Assembly (NCBI RefSeq): GCF_050485565.1
Contig: NZ_JBJHBQ010000003.1
Location: 1 to 64,000 of the forward strand
Direction of reading: 5' to 3'
DNA: 64,000 nucleotides
Source: Glycocaulis sp050485565
Lineage (GTDB): Bacteria > Pseudomonadota > Alphaproteobacteria > Caulobacterales > Maricaulaceae
In this document: positions 7,103 to 16,994 of the stretch, one piece after another
Layout of the letters: each line of letters opens with the position of its first letter
How positions within the stretch are numbered: position 1 is the stretch's first letter
Notes under the pieces: generated by a model
Databases searched by the model: none
The model's input: the letters and a program-made list of their open reading frames with translations, nothing else
What the model was told of the DNA's origin: nothing
Made by a program: the position numbers and the translations under genes

Positions 7103-9225
7103 CCGTGAATGCTCCCGGCGCATTCGATCGTCACGCGGCTGACTTCGATTATCTCGTCCCGGCTGATGGGCGGCGGCGTCCCGTCGCGGATGGACTGGAC
7201 GAATGCGGCGGCGCAGGCCCGTTGGCCCTTGTCCTGATTGAGGCTGGCCATCCGGGAGAAGCCCGGCCAGCCCCAGCCTTTAAGCGCGCGGAAATTATCC
7301 AGTTGCAGCACGCGCCCGGCGGCGAAGACCTCCACCCGTTCCTTGGAAAAGCCCTTGTGGCCATTGGCCAGATAATGGATCGAGGCAATTGATCCGTCAG
7401 CAAAGCGAAGGGTCAGCGTTGCATTGTCGGTGCAGGCCGGACCGCCGGGCGCTGCGCCGAGGCTCACTGCATCAGCGGACACGATGGCATGACCGGCCAG
7501 ATGGCGCGCCAGATCGATGAAATGGCAGGCTTCGCCGATAATGCGCCCGCCGCCGACGGTGATGTCCTGGATCCAGTGGCTGGCAGGAACATCACCCGCA
7601 TTGACGGTGATGATGATGGCCTTTGGCGCGCTGACCGTGTCCAGCAGGGCCTTCATCTTCACCGTGTGCGGGGCAAAGCGGCGGTTGAACCCGACCATGA
7701 GCTGCTGGCCCGGCCGCGACGATGCCTCAGCTTCGATGCCCGCCAGCTCGTCCAGCGTCAGGCAGAGTGGCTTCTCGCAGAACACGTGCTTGCCTGCACG
7801 TAAGGCCGCCAGAACCTGTCCGGCATGGGCGTCGTGGCGCGTGGCGATGACCACCGTGGAGATGTCCGGATTTTCAAGGATTTCGGCAGCATCGGTAACC
7901 GCCTGACGAAAGCCGAACTTGCGTCCGAAATGCACCGCGCTGACCCCGCCGCCGCTGGCGAGCGTGTGAAGCTCTGCCCCTGCCGCCTTGAAGGCCGGGA
8001 TGAGCACCCGCCCGGCATAATTGCCAGCGCCCAGAACACCAATAGTGGCAGCGCTCGCGGAAGGCTCGCCATCCCGCCCCAGCGCGACGCGGCGGGCCAT
8101 GCTCGAGGATGCGTCGCCCTCTGCCTGCGGATAGTCCAGCAATATGCCCAGAGAGGGCTCGCCAGAGGCCAGAAGGTCCATCGCCTTGTGGCCATCCTCA
8201 ATACCGAACCGGTGAGAAATGAGCGCGGACGGGTCGAGCGTGCCGGCGGCCATCATGTCCAGCACGGCTTCAAAATTGCGCTGTTCGGTCCAGCGCACGA
8301 AGCCTACGGGATAGTCCTGCCCTCCCTCTTCATAGGCCGGGTCATAACGCCCCGGCCCGTAGGAGCAGGAGACCTGGAAGCTGAGTTCTTTCTCGTAGAA
8401 ATCGGCGCGGCTAAGCTCCAGCCCCGTCACGCCAACCAGCACGATGCGCCCGCGCTTGCGGCACATGTGCGCCGCCTGCGAGACCGGCTCGCTGCTTTTG
8501 GTGGACGCCGTGATGAGCACCGCATCGACGCCGCGTCCGCGCGAGAAGGCGTTTGCCTGCGCCAGCACGTCCTCGCCAGCGCCCGGATTGACCGTCTCCG
8601 CGCCGAACCGGCGGGCGAGGGCGAGGCGTTCGGGATCGAAATCGATCCCCATCACGCGGCACCCTTGTGCGCGCAGCATCTGCACGGTCAAAAGCCCGAT
8701 CAGCCCGAGGCCCGTGATGACCACGCATTCGCCAAGCGTCGGCGCAGCGAGGCGTATGCCCTGCAGGCCGATGGCCGCGAGTACCGTGAAGGCCGCCGCA
8801 TCGTCGCTCACCTCATCGGGGATAAGCGCGCACAGGTTCTGCGGGACGGCGACAATGCCTGCGTGCTGGCCGTTGGAGACGACGCGGTTTCCGGCAGCAA
8901 AGCCCGGCGCGCGGCTCTCGATCACCGTGCCGACATTGCAATATCCCAGCGCCAGAGGCTGATCGAGCTTGGACTGGACCGCATCAAACGTTGCCAGCAG
9001 GCCATCGGTGCGGATCTTCTCCAGCACCATTTTCACCTTGTCTGGCTGCTGACGGGCCTTGTCGATCAGGCTGGCCTTGCCGAACTCCACCAGCATACGC
9101 TCGGTACCGACCGAGACCAGGGTGCGCGAGGTAGCAATCAGCACCTGGCCCTTGCCAGCGCGCGGTGCGGGCACGTCGGCCACTTCGGTCGCGCCAGTCT
9201 TAAGCGATTGCAATAGCTGTTTCAC
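7099..9225 (-). CDS. Fused zinc-type alcohol dehydrogenase and Gfo/Idh/MocA oxidoreductase
   Basis: A two-domain protein of about 708 aa. Residues 1-350 are a medium-chain dehydrogenase (SVGTERMLVEFGKASL, GYCNVGTVIE, VVITGLGLIGLLTVQMLRAQG), without an obvious full set of zinc ligands. Residues 375-700 are a Gfo/Idh/MocA dehydrogenase (IGVLGAGNYAGRVLIPAF, STVVIATRHDAHA, HVFCEKPLCLT). Such bi-domain oxidoreductases recur in exopolysaccharide loci and probably modify a nucleotide sugar in two redox steps. The start is a GTG at 9225 (VKQLLQSLKTG), next to a GGCGGG run; the longer open frame to 9471 is antisense to the divergent gene. Translationally coupled to the methyltransferase through ATGA. 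Confidence 0.88.
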   Translation of the reverse strand: MKQLLQSLKTGATEVADVPAPRAGKGQVLIATSRTLVSVGTERMLVEFGKASLIDKARQQPDKVKMVLEKIRTDGLLATFDAVQSKLDQPLALGYCNVGTVIESRAPGFAAGNRVVSNGQHAGIVAVPQNLCALIPDEVSDDAAAFTVLAAIGLQGIRLAAPTLGECVVITGLGLIGLLTVQMLRAQGCRVMGIDFDPERLALARRFGAETVNPGAGEDVLAQANAFSRGRGVDAVLITASTKSSEPVSQAAHMCRKRGRIVLVGVTGLELSRADFYEKELSFQVSCSYGPGRYDPAYEEGGQDYPVGFVRWTEQRNFEAVLDMMAAGTLDPSALISHRFGIEDGHKAMDLLASGEPSLGILLDYPQAEGDASSSMARRVALGRDGEPSASAATIGVLGAGNYAGRVLIPAFKAAGAELHTLASGGGVSAVHFGRKFGFRQAVTDAAEILENPDISTVVIATRHDAHAGQVLAALRAGKHVFCEKPLCLTLDELAGIEAEASSRPGQQLMVGFNRRFAPHTVKMKALLDTVSAPKAIIITVNAGDVPASHWIQDITVGGGRIIGEACHFIDLARHLAGHAIVSADAVSLGAAPGGPACTDNATLTLRFADGSIASIHYLANGHKGFSKERVEVFAAGRVLQLDNFRALKGWGWPGFSRMASLNQDKGQRACAAAFVQSIRDGTPPPISRDEIIEVSRVTIECAGSIHG

Positions 9226-9400
9226 ACGCCCGCCCCGCCTGCTTGCCCCGCCTGCTTTCTTGCGGACAGGAAAGGCAGCTGTCCAGCCCCAAGCGACCGG
9301 AAAACGCCTGTGCACGCTGGAAAACCGCAAAATCAATCCGGCTGGGGCGGTTTTGAGCCGAAAATGGCGGCTTGTCGAACCAGAGACAGGGCCGCCGACC

Positions 9401-10750
9401 GTGAACGCTACCTCCAATCTGAACCTGCCCTTCATCATGCCCGCCCAGGCGCAAAAGCACGTCACCCACAATGAAGCGCTTCAAATGCTTAACGCGCTGG
9501 TGCAGCTGGGCGTGGCCAGCCGGCAATTGTCCACGCCCCCTGAAAACCCGCAAGCAGGCGAGCGCCATATCGTGGCGGAGGAGGCAAGCGGCGTATGGGC
9601 CGGTGTGCCAGCCGGTCATGTAGCGGCATTCCAGGACGGGGCATGGCAGGTTTTCGCGCCGCAGACCGGCTGGATCGCCTGGATTGCCGATGAGGGTGTG
9701 GCGCGCGTCTTTGATGGAGAGGGCTGGAGTCCGTTCACCGGAACCGCCATCAATCCCGCACCCTTGGTGGGCGTGAACACGGACGCAGACGAGACCAACC
9801 GCCTGGCGGTCAAATCCGATGCCGTGCTGCTCAGCCATGATGATGTCACGCCCGGCAATGGCGGGGTCCAGCTGAAGCTGAACAAGGCCGCGCCCGGCGA
9901 TACGGCCAGCGTGCTCTACCAGACAGGCTGGTCCGGCCGAGCCGAATTTGGCACTGCGGGCGATGATGATTTCCACATCAAGGTGAGCGCCAACGGGTCA
10001 GACTGGCATGAAGCGCTGGTCATAAACCGCGCAAGCGGCGCAGTTGCCCTGCCGAGCACCCCGCCCGTAGCCAACAGTTTCAACCTGCTCAAGGACGCGG
10101 GCCGCTTTGCCGGCAGCCCGGAGCCGCAAAGCGCGGTTGTCTCCGGGTTTACGGCGCCAACCTATTTTAACCCGGTCAACGGCGCGGATATCAGCGCCGG
10201 CCCGAAATACATCTATAACAACAATGATTACGGCGGCAGTGCAGGCACGCTGGACCCGGATATCGACGCGCTGATCTCAAAGCTGAAAAACGCCAGTTCC
10301 CGGCGCTATGGCGTCGAGTTTTTCGCCCTGCAGATCACCGCAGGCAGCGGCACAGGCACGGCGCGCACGATAGACGGCGTAACGCACTATCTGCCCTTTG
10401 CCACGCCCCAGCTCCCCCTGCCGCCGGAGCTGACCTTCAATGTCCATGTGCTGGTGAAATCGGGCAGTGTGGGGTGTGCGATCCCCAGCGCTCCCAACGC
10501 CCTCTATATTGACGGCGTAAGGCACACCGACCCGCAGCGTATCCTGCCGGAGGATGGCTGGAAACAGGTGACGCGCCAGATGAACTGGAACCCTGCCAGC
10601 TTCGTGGGATACGACAATATCTGCCACCAGATTTTCGCCACGCCCGGCACCGTGTTCTGGCTCGCCGCGCTCACCGTCACGCCCGGGCATCTGCCGATAG
10701 CGCCAGAGCGCTATTACGGCGTTATCCCTAGTCTTCAGGCGTGGCGGTAG
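9401..10750 (+). CDS. DUF2793 domain protein (phage/GTA tail-associated type)
   Basis: A 449-aa protein that starts at a GTG (9401) and contains, at residues 1-100, a DUF2793-like segment (LPFIMPAQAQKHVTHNEALQ, GERHIVAEEASGVWAG, VFDGEGWSPF). DUF2793 is usually found next to prophage tail or gene transfer agent genes. The remainder is beta-rich, without catalytic motifs I recognise. There is no signal peptide. Here it stands alone, divergent from the fused dehydrogenase and running 23 bp into the end of the CapK-like gene. No other phage gene is near, so its role in a polysaccharide locus is unclear. Confidence 0.75.
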   Translation: MNATSNLNLPFIMPAQAQKHVTHNEALQMLNALVQLGVASRQLSTPPENPQAGERHIVAEEASGVWAGVPAGHVAAFQDGAWQVFAPQTGWIAWIADEGVARVFDGEGWSPFTGTAINPAPLVGVNTDADETNRLAVKSDAVLLSHDDVTPGNGGVQLKLNKAAPGDTASVLYQTGWSGRAEFGTAGDDDFHIKVSANGSDWHEALVINRASGAVALPSTPPVANSFNLLKDAGRFAGSPEPQSAVVSGFTAPTYFNPVNGADISAGPKYIYNNNDYGGSAGTLDPDIDALISKLKNASSRRYGVEFFALQITAGSGTGTARTIDGVTHYLPFATPQLPLPPELTFNVHVLVKSGSVGCAIPSAPNALYIDGVRHTDPQRILPEDGWKQVTRQMNWNPASFVGYDNICHQIFATPGTVFWLAALTVTPGHLPIAPERYYGVIPSLQAWR

Positions 10751-11903
10751 GGGGGTGATTGCGCATGAGATAGCGCCACTTGGCGGGCTCGATCTCTAAG
10801 AGCGAGTGACACACGCGCGCTTCAAAGCGAAAACCCTCAGGAATACGGGTCGATAGCGCACGTAGGAGGCGCTTCGCGACTTCCTCATTACGGGGAACGT
10901 ATAAGAACAAAAATTGCCCTGGATGTGAGTGCACAACACAGTAGCGGTCTAGGCCGTTCCAGTCGGCCCCGTGGAGGCCGAATATGATGTTGTTTAAAGG
11001 ATGTTGGGTGCCATCGCTTGATGTAATGAGCTCTGAAGTGCGACCCAGAAGCTGTGTTGTAGCAACGACCTTCGTCTCGAAAAATGAGCTGTAGCGAATG
11101 AATGGCTTGTCGCAAAGATCGCCTGTTCGATAGAACTTGTTGCCGCCGAAGACCGGATTTAACAGGCTTCTCCCACAGATCTCGTACATGCTCCCCCGTT
11201 TCAGAAATGCGAGGTCGCTATACCCGGGGACGAACTCGTGCACACCGTCGTGCTGGAGAAACGCCAAAGCGCATTGTTCGGACTGGCCGTACCAACTAAC
11301 CGTCTTCGCGCCCAGAAGGGTGCTAAACAAAGCCTGTTGCTTTGGCGAACAAGCCTCCGACCCTGCCAGAATCAGCGAAACGCTTGACGGCTGCTTCAGC
11401 CCCAACCGCTCGCATGCCAGCAAGAACCGTTCGAGGATGGACGGATAGCACGCAATAACTTCCGGCGAATAATCCAAGAAAGCTGCATGCTTTCGGGTGA
11501 TATCCACGTCAGACCAGCCGGCCATCGACACGATCATTCGGCTGCCAATTTGTTGTGTCGGTTGTGCAATCTTCAAGCCGCGAAGAATCGCTAGCCTGGC
11601 TCTCCGGTTGAAGCCGGACTTCTCCCATGCGAAGTCCAGAAACGCCTGTTCTCGCTGAAGGGCAGCCATTGGTTGTTTGAAAACCAACGGCACGCCACTG
11701 GTACCGGATGAACTGGAGGTTCGCCAAGGCCAGTGCCGAAGTGTCAGAGGGGCAAACGGTCCGTGACGACCATAGGTTTCTTCTTCTGTTAAATAGCGAA
11801 TGGATCGTCCACCCGGATTATTCTTTATCTTAGCCAGCTGGCTCCGGTAAAAACCCGATCTCTTAACTTCTTCAGAGAGATGAATTTTCAGCACATCAAT
11901 CAA
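10728..11903 (-). CDS. CapK/phenylacetate-CoA ligase-like adenylate-forming protein
   Basis: A 391-aa member of the ANL adenylating superfamily, PaaK/CapK branch. The phosphate-binding loop reads TSSSSGTSGVPLVF near residue 65, and the motif SWYGQSEQCA (about residue 215) fits the adenylate-contacting A5 position. CapK-like proteins in capsule loci are thought to activate an acid for attachment to the polymer; the exact substrate is unknown. It is shorter at the N-terminus than true PaaK. The gene is AT-richer than the flanking genes and shares codon character with the polymerase and glycosyltransferase upstream, suggesting joint import. Confidence 0.75.
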   Translation of the reverse strand: MIDVLKIHLSEEVKRSGFYRSQLAKIKNNPGGRSIRYLTEEETYGRHGPFAPLTLRHWPWRTSSSSGTSGVPLVFKQPMAALQREQAFLDFAWEKSGFNRRARLAILRGLKIAQPTQQIGSRMIVSMAGWSDVDITRKHAAFLDYSPEVIACYPSILERFLLACERLGLKQPSSVSLILAGSEACSPKQQALFSTLLGAKTVSWYGQSEQCALAFLQHDGVHEFVPGYSDLAFLKRGSMYEICGRSLLNPVFGGNKFYRTGDLCDKPFIRYSSFFETKVVATTQLLGRTSELITSSDGTQHPLNNIIFGLHGADWNGLDRYCVVHSHPGQFLFLYVPRNEEVAKRLLRALSTRIPEGFRFEARVCHSLLEIEPAKWRYLMRNHPPTATPED

Positions 11904-11982
11904 TAGATTTCTCCGCGCAGCAGGACTATGTACAACGGACTAAGAGCAATAAGCAGAACGGCAGGGTTGCGTTAAATTAAAT

Positions 11983-13200
11983 TTATATAAATCCGTTTAT
12001 TATTTCGTTTATAATTCTGCTTCTCTGAGGCGAAGTGGGATAGTTTAAAACCCTGTCGTTTCCAGCTCTCACCATTTCCATATATAATTTCTTCTCTTCG
12101 GTTTTTATGCTGCTTATCAGCTCTGCTAGCGTAGCGGCAGCGCTCGTCGGTGACAGTGTGTCTGTGTAAAGGGCGGCGTCTCTACATATATCCATGGCAA
12201 AATCCAGCGCAGACGTGACAATAGGCACCCCGCACCACATCGCCTCCAGGTAGGAAGCAGAGAAGGTCTCCAGCCTGGTAGGCAGAAACATGATGTCGCT
12301 TTGCAGATAGAGGCCGGGAGCTTCCGATACCGAGAACGGTCCGGCGTTCCTGATGCAATGGCTCACATTTGCGGCGCGTGCTGCGGCCTCTATTTTCCCC
12401 CAGGCTGGGCCAGGAGGCAAAGTGAGCGTAAAGCAGAACGGGTCGGACGTAATTTCTTTCAGTGCGGCTGCGGTTGGAACAATGATGTCCAGGTTCTTGT
12501 GCCTGTAGTAGGCCGAAGGAACCAGAATGCTGGTTGTGCTTCGCTGCTCCGACTTGGCTTTGAAAACGTCATCGGGTGAACGTCTGCCCGGCACCTGTTC
12601 GACAAAAGACCTGCCAATTGCATTGGGAACGACACTGGTCCGCCGTGCGGATATGATGCCGCGTTTCAGGAACCCTGACCTTGCCGCCTCCGTCTGGAAT
12701 ATGAGGTGCTCGGCCCGGTGGAAGTGGGCCAGCTTGTAGAGGGAGAGGGCGATAGTCCGTAATCCCCATGCCAGACCCGGCGCAAAGTAGTTCTCCAGCC
12801 GTCCATGGCTCACAAACGGTTCGGAGCACCCCAGAACATGCATGGCGGGGAAGCGCACATAGGCCGGCCCGGCCATGGTGTATACAAGACCGGGCTGAAC
12901 CGTTTCCACGATGGCCCGTATACGTTGCCGGCTCGCCTTGTGCCGGGCCGGTGAGGGGTCGATGACGTGGAATCTGCTGTCATTGTGCACGTCCAGGCCG
13001 AGCGCCTCGCAGTTTCGGGCGACAGCCGAGGAAACGAGAAACGTCCAGCTGATGGCAGCCGGATCAGCCTCGCAGCACTCATTTATGAAGTTCGCCGCAT
13101 TCTGAACGCCGCCGCCAATGGTGTTGGTACTCGCGTTGAAGATGAGGCGGTGCTTGGTGTTTGTCGTGCGTCCTTCAGATAGCCGTATGGATAAGTTCAT
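11983..13200 (-). CDS. Glycosyltransferase family 4
   Basis: A 405-aa GT-B transferase. The N-terminal domain starts near NASTNTIGGGVQNAANFINE, and the C-terminal donor-binding domain contains ILVPSAYYRHKNLDIIVPTA, FLPTRLETFSASYLEAMWCG and VPIVTSALDF, the E-x7-E region of GT4 enzymes. The start at 13200 is fixed by an ATGA overlap with the polymerase stop; the open frame to 13518 is only antisense of the polymerase. It probably adds one sugar of the repeat unit. The region is AT-rich. Confidence 0.85.
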   Translation of the reverse strand: MNLSIRLSEGRTTNTKHRLIFNASTNTIGGGVQNAANFINECCEADPAAISWTFLVSSAVARNCEALGLDVHNDSRFHVIDPSPARHKASRQRIRAIVETVQPGLVYTMAGPAYVRFPAMHVLGCSEPFVSHGRLENYFAPGLAWGLRTIALSLYKLAHFHRAEHLIFQTEAARSGFLKRGIISARRTSVVPNAIGRSFVEQVPGRRSPDDVFKAKSEQRSTTSILVPSAYYRHKNLDIIVPTAAALKEITSDPFCFTLTLPPGPAWGKIEAAARAANVSHCIRNAGPFSVSEAPGLYLQSDIMFLPTRLETFSASYLEAMWCGVPIVTSALDFAMDICRDAALYTDTLSPTSAAATLAELISSIKTEEKKLYMEMVRAGNDRVLNYPTSPQRSRIINEIINGFI

Positions 13201-14489
13201 GGCGCTGCCCTTATCCGCAAGGCTCCTTGAATAAAATAATGAAACGTCAAAACTGGAATCAATATAAGCAAAAACTGCACTATCCGCAAATTTGTCATGT
13301 GAAAATTGAAAGCTGCAAAAAGCGCAATAAAATAAAAGGTGGGTGCATATTTTGAGGCGCGACAGATCGCGAAACATACCCCGACGATTATGCCTCTGAT
13401 TAAAAAGAAGGCGAGCGCTCCGACGGCACCGAAATTCAGATACCCGTTGCCATATGTTTCTGGGGGCCAGGAGCTGGGATACATAGCTGATACGTCTGTT
13501 GGCGGCATGACGTGCCAACCTTGAAATAGCGTTCGGATGTATACACCGTCATCAATTGGCACATTGATAGAGCCGTCATGTGTGATCCCGGTTCGGACAA
13601 AAAGGTCCCGAAACGTCAGGCCATGCCAATGTCCATGGCGAGAAAAGTAATCTTGAATAAATATATATGTATCTATGTAGCTTAAATTTCTAACGGAGTT
13701 TGCCGCAGTTAATGCTGGCGATAGTAGCGATAGGTCTGTTGATCCACGATAGTGAAGCATGCCAACAAAAAATAATACCAATATGGAGCCAATTGAAACT
13801 GTCCATACTGAATAAAAGTTGAACTTCTTGACGTATATATAATATGCCATCATGGAAAATATCAATACAAAAATTGGCAGCTTTCTTCCACCAAAAAAAG
13901 CTAATGATATGAATATAAAAAATATTAGAAGCGACGTTACAATTCTCCCGGGAAATTTAGAGTTCCCGTGGCTGTAAAGCAGGACAAAGCATAGCAAAAA
14001 CGCGCTCGGTTCCATAAGCCATGATATCGGAGAGGATCGTTCAATTATTGATACCCGACGGTTTAAATTTGATAGTATAAACTCGACGCCTCCAGAGGAG
14101 CCAATTTTATCCAGAAGGCCAAATAGGTATAACGCTAAAAGCATAGATATAACGAAAGTGGTTCCAAGCGGGCTTGTTTTCTGCTTTGACAGTTTGATTG
14201 CTCGTCCAAGTTTGAGTTTTAACCCTATCGCCACCCCGAACCAGAGTGCGACCAACCCTGCCGAATAAAGCATTGAAAATACAACTAGCAATTCGTTCAA
14301 ATGGTGCTCATCAAAACGGATCAATACATCGCTTTTGTAGCCAAATGCGATCAGGGTTAAATATGGTATTGTAGTAATAGCGCTGAGTGCAAAACAAATT
14401 TTAACGGGGTCTGTCGGGGTCGCGCTCCGGTTGACCAGCCACGGTAATACATGTGCAAATGTCAAGATTGCGAGTGCGATTACCGGCAT
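13197..14489 (-). CDS. Wzy-like oligosaccharide repeat-unit polymerase
   Basis: A polytopic inner-membrane protein of 430 aa with about ten hydrophobic helices and a large periplasmic loop late in the protein (about residues 270-350, RDLFVRTGITHDGSINVPIDDG ... SSWPPETYGNGYLNFG), the usual layout of Wzy polymerases. Sequence identity among Wzy proteins is low, so the call rests on topology and on its position between a flippase and a glycosyltransferase. It is very AT-rich in a GC-rich genome, a common feature of horizontally acquired polymerase genes. Translationally coupled to the downstream GT4 by ATGA. Confidence 0.72.
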   Translation of the reverse strand: MPVIALAILTFAHVLPWLVNRSATPTDPVKICFALSAITTIPYLTLIAFGYKSDVLIRFDEHHLNELLVVFSMLYSAGLVALWFGVAIGLKLKLGRAIKLSKQKTSPLGTTFVISMLLALYLFGLLDKIGSSGGVEFILSNLNRRVSIIERSSPISWLMEPSAFLLCFVLLYSHGNSKFPGRIVTSLLIFFIFISLAFFGGRKLPIFVLIFSMMAYYIYVKKFNFYSVWTVSIGSILVLFFVGMLHYRGSTDLSLLSPALTAANSVRNLSYIDTYIFIQDYFSRHGHWHGLTFRDLFVRTGITHDGSINVPIDDGVYIRTLFQGWHVMPPTDVSAMYPSSWPPETYGNGYLNFGAVGALAFFLIRGIIVGVCFAICRASKYAPTFYFIALFAAFNFHMTNLRIVQFLLILIPVLTFHYFIQGALRIRAAP

Positions 14490-14528
14490 CTTACAATCAA
14501 TCCAATGTGATTGGTTTTTGTGAAGTCA

Positions 14529-15863
14529 TTAGATTGGCCCCATCTTTATATTTAAGCTGCGTTGCAATGCGATGCTGGCCCCTACATTCCAGCTCGTCAT
14601 CGCCAATGCCGATGCGATTGCTACGCCAATGCTGCCAAGCTCTCCGCCTAGAACCGGTCCCAGCACAATCAGTATCACAACGCCGCCCCCCTGCATAAGA
14701 GCCAGAAGGGTCGTGCGGCCGGTGAGGTTGGCCAGGTTCGTCACCGAGCCGAACCAGGCATTGACGAACCTGCCCGCACACAGGATCAGCGCCAGTAGCC
14801 ATGCCTCACGGCCTGCCGCGCCAAATGCGAGCTCGAACAGCCAGGGGCCGGTCAGAAGCGGCGCAAAGGCAAGCGCGTAAAACCCCAGCGCCAGCCGCGA
14901 GGAGGACCGGGCCAGCCTCTGCAGGGCGGGCAGGTCGCCGCGCTGGTGGGCAATGGCGATCTGCGGGCCGTAGATCAGATTGGCGAAGATCACGCCGGTG
15001 GCCAGCAGCATCGCGTATTGCACAGCGGCCTTGTAGGCCGGTACCGCCTCCACCGCCACGATCTGGGAGACGATGATGATGTCGAATGTGATGAGCGCGG
15101 TCGATACCAGGCCGTAGACCAGCAGGGGGCCATAAGCCTTGAAATAGGGCCGGTAGGTATCAAGCTGGCTGCGCGTGAAGCGCGCTGCGCGCCACGGCCC
15201 CATCGCCGCCAGCACCGCGCACACCGCCAGCAGGACCACGCCATAGGCCGCGCTGAGCGCCGGGAAAACGGCTGAACCGGCGAGCCACAGCCCCAGGGCT
15301 GCAACCGCGAGCCCGGCTGGCCGGAGCACGTTCTCCGGCACGATGGCCGCTATCACCTTGCCATTCACGCGCGCCAGCCCGCCAAGGAAGATCATCGCCC
15401 CGCTCAGGGCGGCCACTGCCGCGAAGACCCATGCCTCGCCCAGCGCCATGCCGGTCATGTCTGATGCCAGCGGATGAGCCAGCCACACACTGCCTGCCTG
15501 CAGGGCAATGGCCGCCGCACCGAAGAGTATCAGCCGCCCCAGCGCCTCGCGGTCCCCGTCGGCCTTGTGAACCGAGCCGAACCGGATCGCGAGCATCAGG
15601 AGCGGCCCGAGCGCTGCGCCCGCCACGAACTGGGCGGCGGCCAGGAAGACGAAGAACTCGCCGGCCGCGTCCACCGGGAAGAGGCGCACAATAGCCGCAA
15701 CGGAGATCAGGCTGCCGAGCGCGGCAAGCCCGCGCAATGCTGTCAGACCGGCGATTTTACCAGCCTTGGGACTGCGCATTGCGGTTTGCACATACACCCA
15801 CAGGCCACGCAAGCGCCCGCCATTCGGCGTGTGCTGGCCTGGTGTGTTCCCGGTATCGTGCAT
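14529..15863 (-). CDS. Polysaccharide flippase (Wzx/MATE-like)
   Basis: A 444-aa integral membrane protein with about twelve helices, built like Wzx/polysaccharide biosynthesis exporters (GLTALRGLAALGSLISVAAI at the start, LVYGLVSTALITFDIIIVSQ in the middle). It would flip the undecaprenyl-linked repeat unit across the inner membrane. The start at 15863 is preferred because GGGGAT precedes it by about 6 bases; 15890 and 15779 are other in-frame ATGs. It is the first gene of the minus-strand run, divergent from the phosphatase gene. Confidence 0.8.
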   Translation of the reverse strand: MHDTGNTPGQHTPNGGRLRGLWVYVQTAMRSPKAGKIAGLTALRGLAALGSLISVAAIVRLFPVDAAGEFFVFLAAAQFVAGAALGPLLMLAIRFGSVHKADGDREALGRLILFGAAAIALQAGSVWLAHPLASDMTGMALGEAWVFAAVAALSGAMIFLGGLARVNGKVIAAIVPENVLRPAGLAVAALGLWLAGSAVFPALSAAYGVVLLAVCAVLAAMGPWRAARFTRSQLDTYRPYFKAYGPLLVYGLVSTALITFDIIIVSQIVAVEAVPAYKAAVQYAMLLATGVIFANLIYGPQIAIAHQRGDLPALQRLARSSSRLALGFYALAFAPLLTGPWLFELAFGAAGREAWLLALILCAGRFVNAWFGSVTNLANLTGRTTLLALMQGGGVVILIVLGPVLGGELGSIGVAIASALAMTSWNVGASIALQRSLNIKMGPI

Positions 15864-16132
15864 CAATCCCCAAACGGGCGCTGTGGCCAATTAACGGCAG
15901 GCTGCAAGATATGAGCCTGCAGGGCCGGTCAGCCTGTTCCCCAGCGTGGCACCGTGCGGGAAAACTGCCCCTTTGCCAGTGCCGGACGCCACCCCTCCTG
16001 TCTGCCGGGACGATTTGCCGGAACCGGCGTAATGTCAAGGAATTGCTCGCTCCGGCCCGTCAAGTCCCTGTCTCGGACCAGACCGGCCAGGGGTGCGTTG
16101 CGGGGCTTGGTCCTGCAGCCTATACATGTCCC

Positions 16133-16918
16133 ATGTTCAGACGCCTCGCATCTCTGTTCGGCCGTCGGGCTGGCACCGCGGGCCGTGACGCCCTGCCAGC
16201 GGGCGTGCGCCTCTATGCGGTTGGCGATGTGCATGGTCAGGACGATCTGCTCGACATGATGCTGGGGCGTATCCGCGCGGATGTTGAGGCCGCTGGCGGC
16301 GGCGTGCAGTCCACCGTTGTGATGCTGGGCGATTATATTGATCGCGGGCTGGGTTCGGCGCGCGCGCTCGAACGGCTGTCGACCCTGTCGGACATGCCTT
16401 TTGCGATGCGCTTCCTGAAGGGCAACCATGAAGAGGCCATGCTCGACTTCCTGGCCGATGCGTCCGCTGGGCCTGTCTGGGTGCAGTATGGCGGCGGGGA
16501 GACGCTGGCGGGCTATGGCGTGAAGCCGCCGTCGGCACAGGACGGCTCGCAGGCCTGGCAGGATGCGCAAGCAGCGTTGATCGAGGCGATGCCGGACCAT
16601 CACCGTACATTCCTGGAGCGCCTGGAGCCCTATGTGGTGGTGGCACCCTACATATTCGTCCATGCCGGTGTGGACCCGGCAAAGCCACTGGCGGCGCAGA
16701 CAGAGCGGGATTTCTACTGGATCCGGGAAAAATTCCTCAATTCCTCCCGCCGGTTTGAGTACACGGTCGTTCACGGGCACACGCCTGAGCAGGATTATTA
16801 CCAGGATGAGCGCCGGATCGGGATCGATACCGGGGCCTATCTGACGGGCGTGCTGACGGCTGTCCGGCTGGAGGGCGCGACCGCAACTTTCTTGCAATCA
16901 CGGCGCGGTGAACGCTAA
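16133..16918 (+). CDS. Serine/threonine-type metallophosphoesterase
   Basis: A 261-aa calcineurin-like phosphatase with all the metal-binding motifs in order: GDVHGQDDLL, GDYIDRG, KGNHEEAML, FVHAGV and HGHT. It resembles bacterial PrpA/ApaH-like Ser/Thr phosphatases. It probably dephosphorylates proteins or a small phospho-ligand in the cytosol. It is the first gene of the plus-strand run that continues with the export protein, so a role in controlling polysaccharide export is possible but not shown. The start at 16133 gives MFRRLASLFGRR; the frame is open much further upstream without homology. Confidence 0.88.
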   Translation: MFRRLASLFGRRAGTAGRDALPAGVRLYAVGDVHGQDDLLDMMLGRIRADVEAAGGGVQSTVVMLGDYIDRGLGSARALERLSTLSDMPFAMRFLKGNHEEAMLDFLADASAGPVWVQYGGGETLAGYGVKPPSAQDGSQAWQDAQAALIEAMPDHHRTFLERLEPYVVVAPYIFVHAGVDPAKPLAAQTERDFYWIREKFLNSSRRFEYTVVHGHTPEQDYYQDERRIGIDTGAYLTGVLTAVRLEGATATFLQSRRGER

Positions 16919-16994
16919 GTTTGACGACGTGCTGCCGGCATGGCGTGCAAAACGATCATGCTGGACGCTCCGGACGTATCGAGGGGATGCTTCT

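Noticed and set aside
7825..9216. Long plus-strand open frame (463 codons) opposite the fused dehydrogenase
   Set aside because: It is antisense to a gene with clear domains; its translation is basic, His/Arg-rich and has no motif.
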